A stretch of DNA of 64,000 nt from an uncultured Oscillospiraceae bacterium (GCA_910579775.1 CAJTUE010000001.1:310001-374000); one strand, 5' to 3'. Counted from the stretch's first letter, positions 16,553 to 24,720 are shown. Program-made: numbers and translations. Notes: generated by a model from the sequence alone, not told the origin.

Positions 16553-17824
16553 GTGGAGGCACTGAACATACAGGGCGGCAAGGCGTTGCGGGGAGAGCTG
16601 ACGGTGCAGGGGGCGAAGAACAGCGTCCTCCCTCTGCTAGCGGCTACTCTGCTGGGGTCAGGGAGAAGCGTGATCCGCAACTGTCCCGGTCTCACCGATG
16701 TGACCGCGTCGCTGGATATCCTGCGCCACCTGGGCTGCTCGGTGGAGACGGTGGGGGATACAGTGGCAGTGGACGCCGGGACTCTGCGGGCCTGCGAGAT
16801 CCCCGAGGCCCTCATGCGTGCCATGCGCTCCTCGGTGATCTTCCTTGGTCCTCTTCTGGCCAGGTTGGGCATGGCGGGGATGTGCTACCCCGGCGGCTGT
16901 GAGCTGGGCCCCCGGCCCATTGACCTGCATCTGGAGGCACTGCGCGCCCTTGGCTCGGAGGTCTCCGAGGGGACGGACGGACTGCGGTGTGCCGCAGTCT
17001 GCCTGCGGGGGAGTGACATTGCCCTGTCCCTTCCCAGCGTAGGCGCCACCGAAAACGCCATGCTGGCCGCCACCGCCGCGAAGGGTGTGACTACCATCCA
17101 AAACGCCGCCAGAGAGCCGGAGATCGTTCAGCTTCAGGACTTTTTACGGAGCATGGGCGCAGACGTCCGGGGGGCGGGGACCTCGGTCATTACCGTCCGG
17201 GGAAGCGGGGGACGGCCCCTGGACGGCGGAGAGGTCACCGTGATGGGTGACCGCATCGTCGCCGCCACGTACTTATCCTGCGCCGCCGCGGCAGGGGGCG
17301 AGATCTGTCTGAAGGGCGTGGACTACTGCCAGCTGTCCCCTGTGAGCGCCATTCTGGCGGAGGCCGGGTGCCTGGTGCGCAGCAAGGGAGATGAGATCAC
17401 CCTCAAGCGGGACCCGGCCCTGCCCCTGAAGGCGGTCCGGCCCGTGCGCACCGCACCCTATCCGGGTTTTCCCACCGACGCCCAGGCCCCGGTCATGGCA
17501 AGCCTCTGTACCGCCAGAGGGGCGACTATGTTTGTAGAGAACATGTTCTCCAGCCGCTACCGCCACATCGACGAGCTTCGCAAAATGGGGGCGGATATCC
17601 GTACCGAGGGGCGGGTGGCGGTGGTGTGCGGGGTGGAAAGGCTCCACGCCGCCGCCTTAGAGGCCCACGATCTGCGGGGCGGCGCGGCGCTGGCCGTTGC
17701 GGCCCTGGGGGCGGAAGGAGAGAGCACCATCTATGGCCTGCGCCACATCCGACGGGGCTATGCCGACCTGGTCAGGGATCTGACCGCCTTGGACGCCAAG
17801 GTATATCTTGCAGAGAAAGAGTAG
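16553..17824 (+). CDS. murA: UDP-GlcNAc 1-carboxyvinyltransferase
   Basis: MurA catalyses the first committed step of peptidoglycan synthesis, transferring enolpyruvate from PEP to UDP-GlcNAc; it is the fosfomycin target. The 423-residue protein begins IQGGKALRGELTVQGAKNSV, and the catalytic cysteine is present in the loop PGGCELGPRPIDLHL, so fosfomycin sensitivity is expected from this residue alone. GTG 16553 after AGGGGAGGGG is preferred over ATG 16523, which has no ribosome binding site. MurA is not always within dcw, but here it lies between murG and ftsQ, as in several clostridia. Confidence 0.94.
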   Translation: MEALNIQGGKALRGELTVQGAKNSVLPLLAATLLGSGRSVIRNCPGLTDVTASLDILRHLGCSVETVGDTVAVDAGTLRACEIPEALMRAMRSSVIFLGPLLARLGMAGMCYPGGCELGPRPIDLHLEALRALGSEVSEGTDGLRCAAVCLRGSDIALSLPSVGATENAMLAATAAKGVTTIQNAAREPEIVQLQDFLRSMGADVRGAGTSVITVRGSGGRPLDGGEVTVMGDRIVAATYLSCAAAAGGEICLKGVDYCQLSPVSAILAEAGCLVRSKGDEITLKRDPALPLKAVRPVRTAPYPGFPTDAQAPVMASLCTARGATMFVENMFSSRYRHIDELRKMGADIRTEGRVAVVCGVERLHAAALEAHDLRGGAALAVAALGAEGESTIYGLRHIRRGYADLVRDLTALDAKVYLAEKE

Positions 17825-17835
17825 GGATCGTCATT

Positions 17836-18615
17836 ATGCCGCAGCAACGCCGCCACAAGTCAAGACGCCGGACCAGAGGCCGCTTTCCCGGCCTCTATAA
17901 GGTGGTCTCCGCCGTGCTCATCCTGGCGGCGGTGGTCGCGGCGTGCGCTGTGTTCTTCCGGGTGGGGGAGATCCAGGTCACGGGGAATTCCCGCTACACC
18001 GCCCAGGAGATCATCGACGTTACCGGCGTCAAGGTGGGGGACAACCTATTTTTGCTGGACCGGGCCAGGTTGGCCCGGGAGATCCAGAGCCGGCTGCCCT
18101 ACATCCAAACGGTGTCCGTTCGCCGCGCCCTGCCCGATGGGTTGATCATCACCGTTACCGAGGGCAAGGCGGTGGCCGCGGTGGCCCATGAGGGGCGCTG
18201 GTGGCTGTTGGATTCAGGGGGCAAGCTGCTGGAGGCGGCGTCCTCGGCCGGAGGCCATGCCACCATCACCGGCATTGCTCCCCTGGCCCCGGCCGCGGGG
18301 ACAAGCCTGGCCACGGCGGAGGAGCAGCGCGGCAGTCTGGCACTGCTGCGGGAGCTGTTGGAGGCCTTGAAGGACAACGGCCTGCTGGACAGGCTGGACA
18401 GCGTGGACCTCTCCGAGGACCACCTGGTCCGCTTTGTGCTGGACGGGCGGTTCAGCGTGGAGCTGTCTACCGCTCTGGAAAAAGGGATGAGCTACTGGGT
18501 GCGCCGTCTGGCCGCCGCGGTAGAGGACCCCAGCGTAGTGGCGGGTCAGGCCTACCGGGTGGATATCACCGACAACAAGACCCTGCGCTTCATTCTGAAA
18601 AAAATAAATGAATAA
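17836..18615 (+). CDS. ftsQ: FtsQ/DivIB-type cell division protein
   Basis: A 259-residue bitopic protein: a basic N-terminus (QQRRHKSRRRTRGR), one membrane helix (about 26-46), then a POTRA domain (VGEIQVTGNSRYTAQEIIDV, about 50-118) and a beta domain to the C-terminus. FtsQ/DivIB scaffolds FtsL and DivIC at the septum. ATG 17836 lies 11 bases after the murA stop. The frame remains open further upstream through murA, but that part is antisense to nothing conserved and reads as shadow. Confidence 0.85.
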   Translation: MPQQRRHKSRRRTRGRFPGLYKVVSAVLILAAVVAACAVFFRVGEIQVTGNSRYTAQEIIDVTGVKVGDNLFLLDRARLAREIQSRLPYIQTVSVRRALPDGLIITVTEGKAVAAVAHEGRWWLLDSGGKLLEAASSAGGHATITGIAPLAPAAGTSLATAEEQRGSLALLRELLEALKDNGLLDRLDSVDLSEDHLVRFVLDGRFSVELSTALEKGMSYWVRRLAAAVEDPSVVAGQAYRVDITDNKTLRFILKKINE

Positions 18616-18640
18616 ATCCCGATTTCAAGACAAAAAAACC

Positions 18641-18669
18641 TTGACCTCGGGGGGGAAAGAGGCTACAAT
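18641..18669 (+). promoter_or_regulatory. Promoter of ftsZ
   Basis: TTGACC (18641-18646), a 17-base spacer rich in G, then TACAAT (18664-18669), 84 bases before the ftsZ ATG. This gives ftsZ transcription independent of the long dcw transcript. Confidence 0.75.
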
Positions 18670-18752
18670 AGAGACTAGATCAAACTCAACATATAGGAAA
18701 CCCACGAACGGCGGCACACAACCGCTTGTATATTTACTTAGGAGGGGCAGAC

Positions 18753-19880
18753 ATGGCGTTTCAAATGGACCCCGGTATGAACACCGACGATATCATCAAG
18801 GTAATTGGCGTAGGCGGGGGCGGCAATAACGTAGTCAACCGCATGGTGAAGGCCAACGTCAAGGGCGTGGACTTCATTGCCATCAATACGGACAAGCAGT
18901 TCCTGGATGTGTCCAGCGCGACCTATAAGGTCCAGATCGGGGAAAAGCTCACCGCTGGAAAAGGCGCGGGCTCCGACCCTGAGATGGGCCGCAAGTCCGC
19001 TGAGGAGAGCCGTGCGCAGATCGCAAAGCTCCTGGAGGGCACCGACATGGTGTTCATCACCGCCGGTATGGGCGGCGGCACGGGCACCGGCGCGGCCCCC
19101 ATCGTAGCCGACATTGCCAAGGAGATGGGCATCCTCACCGTAGGCGTGGTCACCAAGCCCTTCTCTTTTGAAGGTGCCCGCCGCATGAAGCAGGCGGAGC
19201 AGGGGATCGCTGAGCTACGCACCAAGGTAGACTCCCTGGTCATCATCCCCAACGACCGTCTGCAGTACGCCACCGATCAGAAGATCACCTTCGCCAACGC
19301 CTTTGAGATCGCTGACGATGTCCTGCGCCAGGCGGTGCAGTCGGTGTCCGACCTTATCAAGATCACCGGCTTTATCAACCTGGACTTTGCCGACGTCACC
19401 GCAGTGATGAAGGACGCGGGCATGGCCCACATGGGCGTGGGCCGGGCCGCGGGCAAGAACAAGGCCCAGGAGGCGGCTAATATGGCCATCTCCAGCCCCC
19501 TGCTGGAGACCGCCATCGACGGCGCCCGGGGTGTGATCGTCAACGTCACCGGCTCCATGGATATGGACCTGGACGAGGTCACCGTGGCCACCAACATGAT
19601 CCGCGAGGTGGCCGACCCCGACGCCCTCTTTATCTTCGGTGCCGCCTTTGATGAAAGCCTGGAGGACGAGATGTGCATCACCGTCATCGCCACCGGCTTT
19701 GAGGACCGCCAGCTCCCCGCCGGACAGAACCCATACAGCCGCAAGGAGGCCGCGTCTCCCGCTGGGCAGGCTCCCGCTCCCGCCGCGAGCGCTGCGGAGG
19801 AGAAGAAGGACACGCCTGAGAAGGGCGGCGAGGACAGCGACTTTGATATGATCCTCAAGATTTTCAACCGGGGCAACTAA
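18753..19880 (+). CDS. ftsZ: Cell division GTPase FtsZ
   Basis: FtsZ polymerises into the division ring. The 375-residue protein has the nucleotide-binding GVGGGGNNVVNRM, the tubulin signature GGGTGTGAAP, NDRL and the T7 synergy loop NLDFADV. After about residue 315 comes a flexible Ala/Pro linker and a C-terminal peptide ending DFDMILKIFNRGN that should bind partners such as SepF. ATG 18753 lies 6 bases after GGAGGGG. No ftsA precedes it, so membrane tethering probably depends on SepF encoded elsewhere. Confidence 0.98.
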   Translation: MAFQMDPGMNTDDIIKVIGVGGGGNNVVNRMVKANVKGVDFIAINTDKQFLDVSSATYKVQIGEKLTAGKGAGSDPEMGRKSAEESRAQIAKLLEGTDMVFITAGMGGGTGTGAAPIVADIAKEMGILTVGVVTKPFSFEGARRMKQAEQGIAELRTKVDSLVIIPNDRLQYATDQKITFANAFEIADDVLRQAVQSVSDLIKITGFINLDFADVTAVMKDAGMAHMGVGRAAGKNKAQEAANMAISSPLLETAIDGARGVIVNVTGSMDMDLDEVTVATNMIREVADPDALFIFGAAFDESLEDEMCITVIATGFEDRQLPAGQNPYSRKEAASPAGQAPAPAASAAEEKKDTPEKGGEDSDFDMILKIFNRGN

Positions 19881-19893
19881 CTCAAGACGCAAC

Positions 19894-19924
19894 AAAAAGC
19901 ACCGCCTGTCGGCGGTGCTTTTTT
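19894..19924. terminator. Bidirectional terminator between ftsZ and the 74-aa gene
   Basis: GCACCGCC-TGTC-GGCGGTGC with five A before and six T after serves ftsZ on the plus strand and the small gene (ending at 19941) on the minus strand. Confidence 0.9.
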
Positions 19925-19940
19925 GCGCTGTAAGGTCTTC

Positions 19941-20165
19941 TTACTTCCCGAAGAGCTTGCCCAGGCCATCCACCGCACCCTTGAGCTGGTCGCCGGTGAG
20001 CTTGGCCTTGACGCCGGTGACGATGTTGTCGATGGCGTCGGCGGGGACCTTGTCCCCCACCAGCTCCTTCACGGTGGCCACCGGGTCCTTCAAAAACTTG
20101 TCCTTCAGGCCGTTGTCCTTGGTGATGGAGCCCACGAGCTTTTCGATCTGTTCCTTAATGTCCAT
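19941..20165 (-). CDS. Small hypothetical protein, 74 residues
   Basis: A 74-residue soluble, lysine-rich protein, predicted all-helical (EQIEKLVGSITKDNGLKDKF, then VATVKELVGDKVPADAIDNI). It has a strong AAAGGAGG ribosome binding site, a candidate promoter and a terminator, so it is a real and probably well-expressed gene. I do not recognise a named family; similar small proteins occur in Oscillospiraceae as far as I recall. No signal peptide or membrane segment is seen. It is separated from the SDR gene upstream by 150 bases. Confidence 0.75.
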   Translation of the reverse strand: MDIKEQIEKLVGSITKDNGLKDKFLKDPVATVKELVGDKVPADAIDNIVTGVKAKLTGDQLKGAVDGLGKLFGK

Positions 20166-20227
20166 GGGGGTTCCTCCTTTTTATATTTTTGGGGACGAAA
20201 GGGCTGGTAAAGCCTATACTTGTATCT

Positions 20228-20256
20228 CTCATAAGGCATTTGCTTAAATTTTGCAA
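20228..20256 (-). promoter_or_regulatory. Candidate promoter of the 74-aa gene
   Basis: Minus strand TTGCAA (20251-20256), 17 bases, TATGAG (20228-20233). The -10 is poor, so confidence is low. Confidence 0.35.
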
Positions 20257-20317
20257 GAGGTTACGCAAAAACGCCGCGCACGGTTGGACGGCGCCCCTGC
20301 TGTCTGTGCAAGCTGTT

Positions 20318-21094
20318 TTACCGGATGCCCTGAGAGAGAGTCCAGACCCTCATGGAGAGCCGCTGGGGAAACACCTTGGAGGACAGATGGACGGCCTTTG
20401 GAAACAGGCCGCAGGAGGACATGTCCCTGCCGCGTTTCGCGTCCTTCAGCGCCGTGGCTGCCACCTTGTCCGGGGTGGTGAGGCCCACAAAGGAGCGGAC
20501 GGTCTTGTCCGCCCCGGTGCGTGCCCGGTCAAAGAGACCGGTCCTCATCCAGCCGGGGCACACGGCGGTTGCGGTGATCCCCCGGTCCTTCAGCTCCACG
20601 TTGAGCGCCCGGGTGTAGTGGCGGACGAAGACTTTGGTGGCGGCGTATAGATCCATATAGGGCAGGGGCAAAAACGCCGCCATGGAGGCTATGTTAAGGA
20701 TGTGCCCGCCCCGGTCCATGTAGGGGAGGGCAATCTGGCTCAACGCCGCCACGGCGGAGACGTTCAGGTCGATCATGTTGAGGGAGGTGTCCACATCCAC
20801 CGCGTCTACCGGGCCGAACTTGTCAAACCCGGCGTTGTTGACGAGGAAGCGAAGGTCGGGCCGCTCCTGCTCCAGATGTGCCGCGATGGCCTTCAGGCTT
20901 GCCCGGTCGGTCAGGTCCAGGGGAAGGGGGACGACCTTCTCCCCCAGCTCAGAGCGCAGGACCTCCAGCTTGTCCGCCTTACGGGCCACGCACCAGAGCT
21001 TCTCCACCCCTGGCTCCCGGACCAGCAGCCGGACAAATTCTCGGCCAAAGCCGCCGTCCGCCCCGGTGACAATGGCAATGGGTCGCCGCTCCAT
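20318..21094 (-). CDS. Short-chain dehydrogenase/reductase
   Basis: A classical SDR of 258 residues: cofactor loop TGADGGFG (residues 10-17), NNAG (about 87-90), and the catalytic pair in YAATK (Tyr and Lys), with Ser in NIASMA. It reduces or oxidises an unknown carbonyl or alcohol using NAD(P)(H). Arg near the first strand end (CVARKADK) would fit NADP preference, but this is weak. It has a good ribosome binding site (CAGGAGGC). It is a single-gene unit between ftsZ's neighbour and the decayed island. Substrate cannot be inferred. Confidence 0.9.
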   Translation of the reverse strand: MERRPIAIVTGADGGFGREFVRLLVREPGVEKLWCVARKADKLEVLRSELGEKVVPLPLDLTDRASLKAIAAHLEQERPDLRFLVNNAGFDKFGPVDAVDVDTSLNMIDLNVSAVAALSQIALPYMDRGGHILNIASMAAFLPLPYMDLYAATKVFVRHYTRALNVELKDRGITATAVCPGWMRTGLFDRARTGADKTVRSFVGLTTPDKVAATALKDAKRGRDMSSCGLFPKAVHLSSKVFPQRLSMRVWTLSQGIR

Positions 21095-21201
21095 AAAACC
21101 GCCTCCTGAAGTAAGTCATTGAGGATAGTATACCACAAAACCTCGGCGGCGGAGAGTCGGCTTTGACTTTCCAAATAGTTCGCTGTGGGTTCCCGTCCGC
21201 G

Positions 21202-21367
21202 TCAGGACGAACAGTGGCTCCCGGTCAGCGAGTGATCCGTATGCTTAGGCTCCAGCAGAACTTCCTGGGCCAACCACTCTACGATGTCCAGTAGCAGATC
21301 AACTTCCAGCCCCTCCCTACCCGCCTCATTGCCCCACGCGCCGCCGCCAAACCCGAAGCATTTACCC
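21202..21367 (-). pseudogene. C-terminal fragment of an unrecognised gene
   Basis: A minus-strand frame of about 54 codons with protein-like composition (EVDLLLDIVEWLAQEVLLEP) ends at TGA 21202-21204. It has no start codon or ribosome binding site and is cut off by stops upstream. It looks like the last part of a lost gene; no family was recognised. Confidence 0.35.
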
Positions 21368-21378
21368 TATCAGAGCAC

Positions 21379-21409
21379 AAAAAAGCACCGAGGCCCGCGC
21401 TCCGGTGCT
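21379..21409 (-). terminator. Orphan minus-strand terminator
   Basis: AGCACCG (21384-21390) and CGGTGCT (21403-21409) form a stem, followed on the minus strand by six T. No intact gene on the minus strand lies upstream of it, so it is probably a leftover of a deleted gene. Confidence 0.5.
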
Positions 21410-21683
21410 CAACCACCCTCGTGTTTTTTATCCTCACCCTCTGTCCCATCTTTCACATTTCCCCTATACCAAGAACACACAACACACTCCGAATACCATA
21501 ATGCCATAACACTAAGCGACACACACAGAGAAGACGAATATCCAGGTTATCATAAGCACTAAGATATTCAGAATATTTAGAATATTAAGAAATAAGACCT
21601 TAATCGCGCACGCACGGTAACATAGTAGTATAAAAGGCCGCCGCAAGGAATCTCACCAGGCAACGGCCTAACAAAGAAATTTT
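21410..21683. other. Non-coding, AT-rich stretch in the decayed island
   Basis: No credible gene is seen. The part 21540-21600 is strongly AT-rich (runs such as AGAATATTTAGAATATTAAG), unlike the GC-rich surroundings. A GC-rich inverted segment follows (GGCCGCCGC... GGCGGC around 21634-21695). The composition suggests DNA acquired from another source. Confidence 0.5.
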
Positions 21684-21955
21684 ACCTACGGCGGCTACGG
21701 CCAACAGACCCCCGATCTGGCCGACCTGGAGGCCAGGCTGACCCAGCCCCCGGCGGCACGAACTCCAAGAGCTTAGCTACAAGGTCAAGTACAACCCCAA
21801 CCATAACAGCTACGAGGTACATTTCAATGGCAAGCCCTCCGCACCCATCCGTGACGCATAGAAAGGGATTTGCTTCCGCTGGTACCCCGCCGGTGGCTAC
21901 TGGTGGGGCTACGCCCGGAAAAGGACATCATCGCCGCCCAGTTTTGATCAGGGCT
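21684..21955 (+). pseudogene. Relic of a plasmid/conjugative-element protein (C-terminus)
   Basis: Joining frames recovers TYGGYGQQTPDLADLEARL, then KVKYNPNHNSYEVHFNGKPS and GICFRWYPAGGYWWGYARK. This resembles the C-terminal domain found in large accessory proteins of conjugative elements, where a peptide of the type GKPS..IR..LK..GFRW....WWGYA recurs. There is an in-frame TAG at 21858-21860 and at least two frameshifts, so it is dead. Family assignment is from memory of the pattern only. Confidence 0.5.
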
Positions 21956-22979
21956 GGCCGGGATAGCTGTGATGAACATACTTTTTTGCCCAAACATCGT
22001 TGCTGGTGTTGTCAGAGCTTGCAGTTGGGCAACCAGAAAATAAATCGTCCGCGATTTCGAGGATAGTATCTTTTAGCTCCAGGTGGGTGAGAAATTTCTC
22101 GGGGATGCCGCTGGCACCCAGATGGGCACCAAGAATGTTTCCGGTCACCGCACCGGTAGAGTCGCTGTCTCCGCCGTGGTTGACAGCGGCGACAACTGCT
22201 TTATCAAAGTCGTTTTTGTGGCGAAGCGCGCAATAGACGGCGATGGCCAGAGTTTCCTCAGCGACCCAGCCCTCGCCCAGTGTCCGAATCGCGTCCAAAC
22301 CCTTTACAGAGGGGGTCTTTGCCAGACGAACCGCTTTGTCAATGAGTGTAAGGAGCTCTGTCAGGTGTGCGGCGACTTTTCATTGCCGGACCATAGCCCC
22401 TTTGGCGTCTTCCACTGCGCGGAAAACGGAACAGTTGTCTGTGTGGGATAGTAAATGAATAATATGCGCCAGCATGGCGGCGGGGATATAGCCCAATTCG
22501 TGCCCGTGGGTCAACGAGGCTGCCTCCGCGGCGAGCCTGTCGATCTTATCGGAGAAGTATTTGTCTGCGAAATAAAGCCCGATGGGTACTACCCGCATGA
22601 TTCCACCGCAGCCCTTGTTGTTCTTTGGGTCAGATACCGAACCCAAGTTGTTGTGAATGAGTGCTTTCAGGCAGGTTCGCCCTGGCGCTCGGCTGTGGTT
22701 CATGGCGGGGAGGTTGTTCAACCAGGAATGCTCCGGCGGCGTAAAACTGAATTGTTCGGTTCCTTGAGTCCTGAGCCAATCCCGGTAGCAGGCAGCAAGG
22801 TAAGGTGGATAGGAGTCCACGATGCCCTCTGTGATCCCCCTTGCAGTTCCCAGAAGTAGGCCGTTGGCAGTGAAGAGGGTCATCTGTGTGTCGTCGGAGA
22901 TAGGGGCAAGGCCGTTTTCCAGCTCATATTCGGTAATGCCCTATTCTCCATAATGCTGAAATAGCTCCGGTTCCTCCAT
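21948..22979 (-). pseudogene. ADP-ribosylglycohydrolase family gene, broken by two stop codons
   Basis: One continuous minus-strand frame of 344 codons encodes an ADP-ribosylglycohydrolase-type protein: GLAPISDDTQMTLFTANGLL (metal-binding SDDT), then GHELGYIPAAML and NHGGDSDSTGAVTGNILGA (the second metal-binding motif). It is interrupted by TAG at 22941-22943 (after HYGE, before GITEYE) and TGA at 22380-22382 (between AMVRQ and KVAAHL), with no frameshift elsewhere. The first 20-30 family residues are missing: at about 22985 the sequence abuts the truncated lipase gene. The intact frame shows recent loss. Such enzymes remove ADP-ribose from proteins or small molecules. Confidence 0.8.
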
Positions 22980-22984
22980 AAACT

Positions 22985-23149
22985 CTACCGCGTGGCCCAG
23001 CCGTCCTGACCGCCAAAGTAGACCTCCGCCCCCTCCCGGCGTAATACCTCCGGGATGCGGCCCCAGTAACTCAGCCGCTTCCAGTCCCGAAAGCCCGTAC
23101 CATGGACCAGCAGGATGGGATAACAGGTTGCGCAGGACTGTTCATCCAT
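22985..23149 (-). pseudogene. N-terminal fragment of a lipase/alpha-beta hydrolase
   Basis: From ATG 23149, preceded by GGAGGG, a 54-residue frame reads MDEQSCATCYPILLVHGTGF and continues to GGQDGWATR before a stop. YPILLVHG is the typical first strand and oxyanion loop of secreted or cytosolic triacylglycerol lipases; the rest (serine, aspartate, histidine) is absent. The reading frame is cut exactly where glycohydrolase sequence (LGHAVEFMEEPE) begins, so this is a deletion junction that fused two unrelated genes. Confidence 0.65.
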
Positions 23150-23186
23150 CGTATTCCCTCCTTTTCATCAAGATGCCGTCATTGTG

Positions 23187-23573
23187 TTATTTGTTTTCCG
23201 CGAACTCATACGCCTGGTCCACCCAGCCCCAGAACTCTCTGTCCAGCTCATCCTGAGAGCCGACTACAATGTGGGCGGTCCACCGCCCGGGATAAGGCTC
23301 GGTCTTCACCGCCACCCGGGGCGAGTCCAGCGGATTTGAAAGGCCCAGTGTAACCACGATGTAAGGGTCGGGCAGCTCCGCCTTTTTCTTCACCCGGGCA
23401 AAGGACACGCAGGCGTAAACATGGCGGTTGGAGAAAGTGATCTGGGACTTCTGCACCCGAATGGACGTGCCCGGAAAGCGCTTGAACAGCTCCCCGGCGA
23501 AAGCCTCGTAGAGTGGGACCGCCCCCAGGCGTCCCTCAAACAAGAAAAGCTCATCACCCCGCGCCCGGTACAT
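23187..23573 (-). CDS. DUF5655-type conserved protein
   Basis: A 128-residue soluble protein. The segment from IRVQKSQITFSNRHVYACVS to the C-terminus (WGWVDQAYEFAENK) fits the DUF5655 domain as I remember it, found alone or attached to DUF4287-like domains in bacteria; function unknown. The gene has AAAGGAAG 7 bases before ATG and no interruption. It is the only intact reading frame in the island between 21.1 and 24.1 kb. It lies 38 bases upstream of the lipase fragment start and may once have formed an operon with it. Confidence 0.65.
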   Translation of the reverse strand: MYRARGDELFLFEGRLGAVPLYEAFAGELFKRFPGTSIRVQKSQITFSNRHVYACVSFARVKKKAELPDPYIVVTLGLSNPLDSPRVAVKTEPYPGRWTAHIVVGSQDELDREFWGWVDQAYEFAENK

Positions 23574-23716
23574 CGTCTCGCTTCCTTTCGCGCTGATTTT
23601 TGCATCTATTTTATCATGGCCTCAGCTGTTTTGGAACCCTGCCGCTGGACGTACACGCCCATTCCCTGCACATGGGTATTATGTGGGAGTAACGGCGGCG
23701 GGCCAGGGAAAGCGGG

Positions 23717-23851
23717 CAGACTTTATTCGTCAACCGTTATCCGCTGGTGGAAATGGGCTGGACACGTGCCGACTGCTACGCCTACAACAAGAACGTATGG
23801 GGATTGGCAACAAGGGCGAGCTGCTGCCTGTTTTGCCCCTATCATACCAAT
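23717..23851 (+). pseudogene. Fragment of a PAPS-reductase-like protein
   Basis: A frame reading NRYPLVEMGWTRADCYAYNK and then ASCCLFCPYHTN matches the C-terminal portion of phosphoadenosine phosphosulfate reductase-fold proteins carried by phages and mobile elements (pattern YPL..WGW.R.DC..Y and CxxCP). The start is missing and the frame breaks upstream. It stops against the truncated DUF262 gene on the other strand at about 23845. Confidence 0.5.
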
Positions 23852-24024
23852 TTTTCATTGGTGCGCCATAGAAGTAGTGAACCAATAGGATACCCCTTAA
23901 AAAGACTATCAATAAAGAACGCTACTTTTTCAGGTTCCCAGACAAAACCACGCTGAAACGAAGGAATCCTGATTTCTCCGGACAAAGTCTTATCAATTAT
24001 TTTCCGAATAGATAAATCAGTCAT
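23842..24024 (-). pseudogene. Truncated DUF262 (GmrSD-type) protein, N-terminal 60 residues
   Basis: From ATG 24024 (GAAGG upstream) a 60-residue frame contains IRIPSFQRGFVWEPEKVAFF and IDSLFKGYPIGSLLLWRT, the N-terminal DUF262 signature of GmrSD-type modification-dependent restriction enzymes and relatives. Family members have several hundred residues more; here the frame ends just after the signature at the junction with the PAPS-reductase-like fragment. The piece is markedly AT-rich compared with neighbours, a sign of transfer. It is non-functional unless the short product has a role. Confidence 0.7.
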
Positions 24025-24417
24025 AGCTAAACCTTCTTTCTTTAATTGGGCTTATCATTGTATAGAATAACTCATTTTACATCTTATAGCAACCCCCATA
24101 TTAGTGTTGTTCAATTTCTCTCAACAGTGGAAATATACCTCAAATTAAGGTGCATTTGTCGACAAAATAAATCCCACGGTGGGACACGTTTCGGGACGGG
24201 GACTTAGGGGGCTGGAAAGCCTGCCGTTGAGAGCCCCATCCTTCCAAGATAGCAAGAGCCGGGCTTACGCCCGGCTCTTGTGGCGTTTGCCCTTGACAAC
24301 AAAAAACTCCGCCGCCCGGTTCCGGTCAAGGCCCGGCCCGCCCTTTCCCTCGGGGGGTGGCCGGTTCATCTAGGGCTAAAAGATCGTAAAAAACCACGTA
24401 AGGGTCAAACGGGCATG
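24025..24417. other. Non-coding stretch with one perfect hairpin
   Basis: No credible gene is seen. At 24253-24280 lies a perfect 12-bp inverted repeat, CAAGAGCCGGGC-TTAC-GCCCGGCTCTTG, without a T tract on either side. The first part (24040-24175) is AT-rich and continues the island composition. Confidence 0.6.
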
Positions 24418-24452
24418 AAAAAGCCTGTAACCCTTGGGGTTACAGGCTTTTC
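24418..24452 (-). terminator. Terminator of tRNA-Ser
   Basis: AGCCTGTAACCC/GGGTTACAGGCT stem with a 3-4 base loop; the minus strand ends in five T. It begins 2 bases after the tRNA CCA. Confidence 0.9.
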
Positions 24453-24454
24453 TC

Positions 24455-24543
24455 TGGCGCAGTGGGAGGGATTCGAACCCTCGGGCCCGTGAAGGCCACA
24501 CGATTTCCAATCGTGCTCGTTATGACCACTTCGATACCACTGC
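24455..24543 (-). tRNA. tRNA-Ser (anticodon GGA)
   Basis: 89 nt including encoded CCA. Acceptor stem GCAGTGG/CCACTGC, anticodon stem CACGA/TCGTG with loop TTGGAAA (anticodon GGA, reading UCC/UCU), a long variable arm as in class II tRNAs, and T arm GAGGG-TTCGAAT-CCCTC. The decayed island lies on its 3' side. Confidence 0.95.
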
Positions 24544-24582
24544 AGGTCACAAAACTCTCTGCCCTGGCGGACAGCACAAATA

Positions 24583-24610
24583 ATTATATCAGATTTTCCC
24601 GCAAAGTCAA
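24583..24610 (-). promoter_or_regulatory. Promoter of tRNA-Ser
   Basis: Minus strand TTGACT (24605-24610), 16 bases, TATAAT (24583-24588), about 40 bases before the tRNA. Confidence 0.8.
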
Positions 24611-24649
24611 TACGCTTTTCAAATTTTGTCCCTGAAGCCTTGGAACGCC

Positions 24650-24678
24650 TTGCCTTTTCTTGTTAAGTAGTGTAGAAT
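24650..24678 (+). promoter_or_regulatory. Promoter of the purine nucleoside phosphorylase operon
   Basis: TTGCCT (24650-24655), 17 bases, TAGAAT (24673-24678) with a preceding TG. Confidence 0.65.
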
Positions 24679-24720
24679 AACAGCAAGAGGTCTGTCAAAT
24701 TTTGCTTAGGAGGGGTCCAC

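Noticed and set aside
22380..22382. TGA in the glycohydrolase frame as a selenocysteine codon
   Set aside because: No SECIS-like hairpin follows, the position is not catalytic in the family, and a second stop (TAG) exists upstream in the same gene.
24179..24373. Plus-strand 64-codon frame with a start before the hairpin at 24253
   Set aside because: No ribosome binding site, spans a perfect hairpin, and composition is not protein-like.
21120..24543. Attachment-site direct repeat of the tRNA-Ser 3' end at the far side of the island
   Set aside because: No copy of the T-arm/CCA region was seen around 21.1-21.3 kb, so integration at the tRNA remains only a hypothesis.
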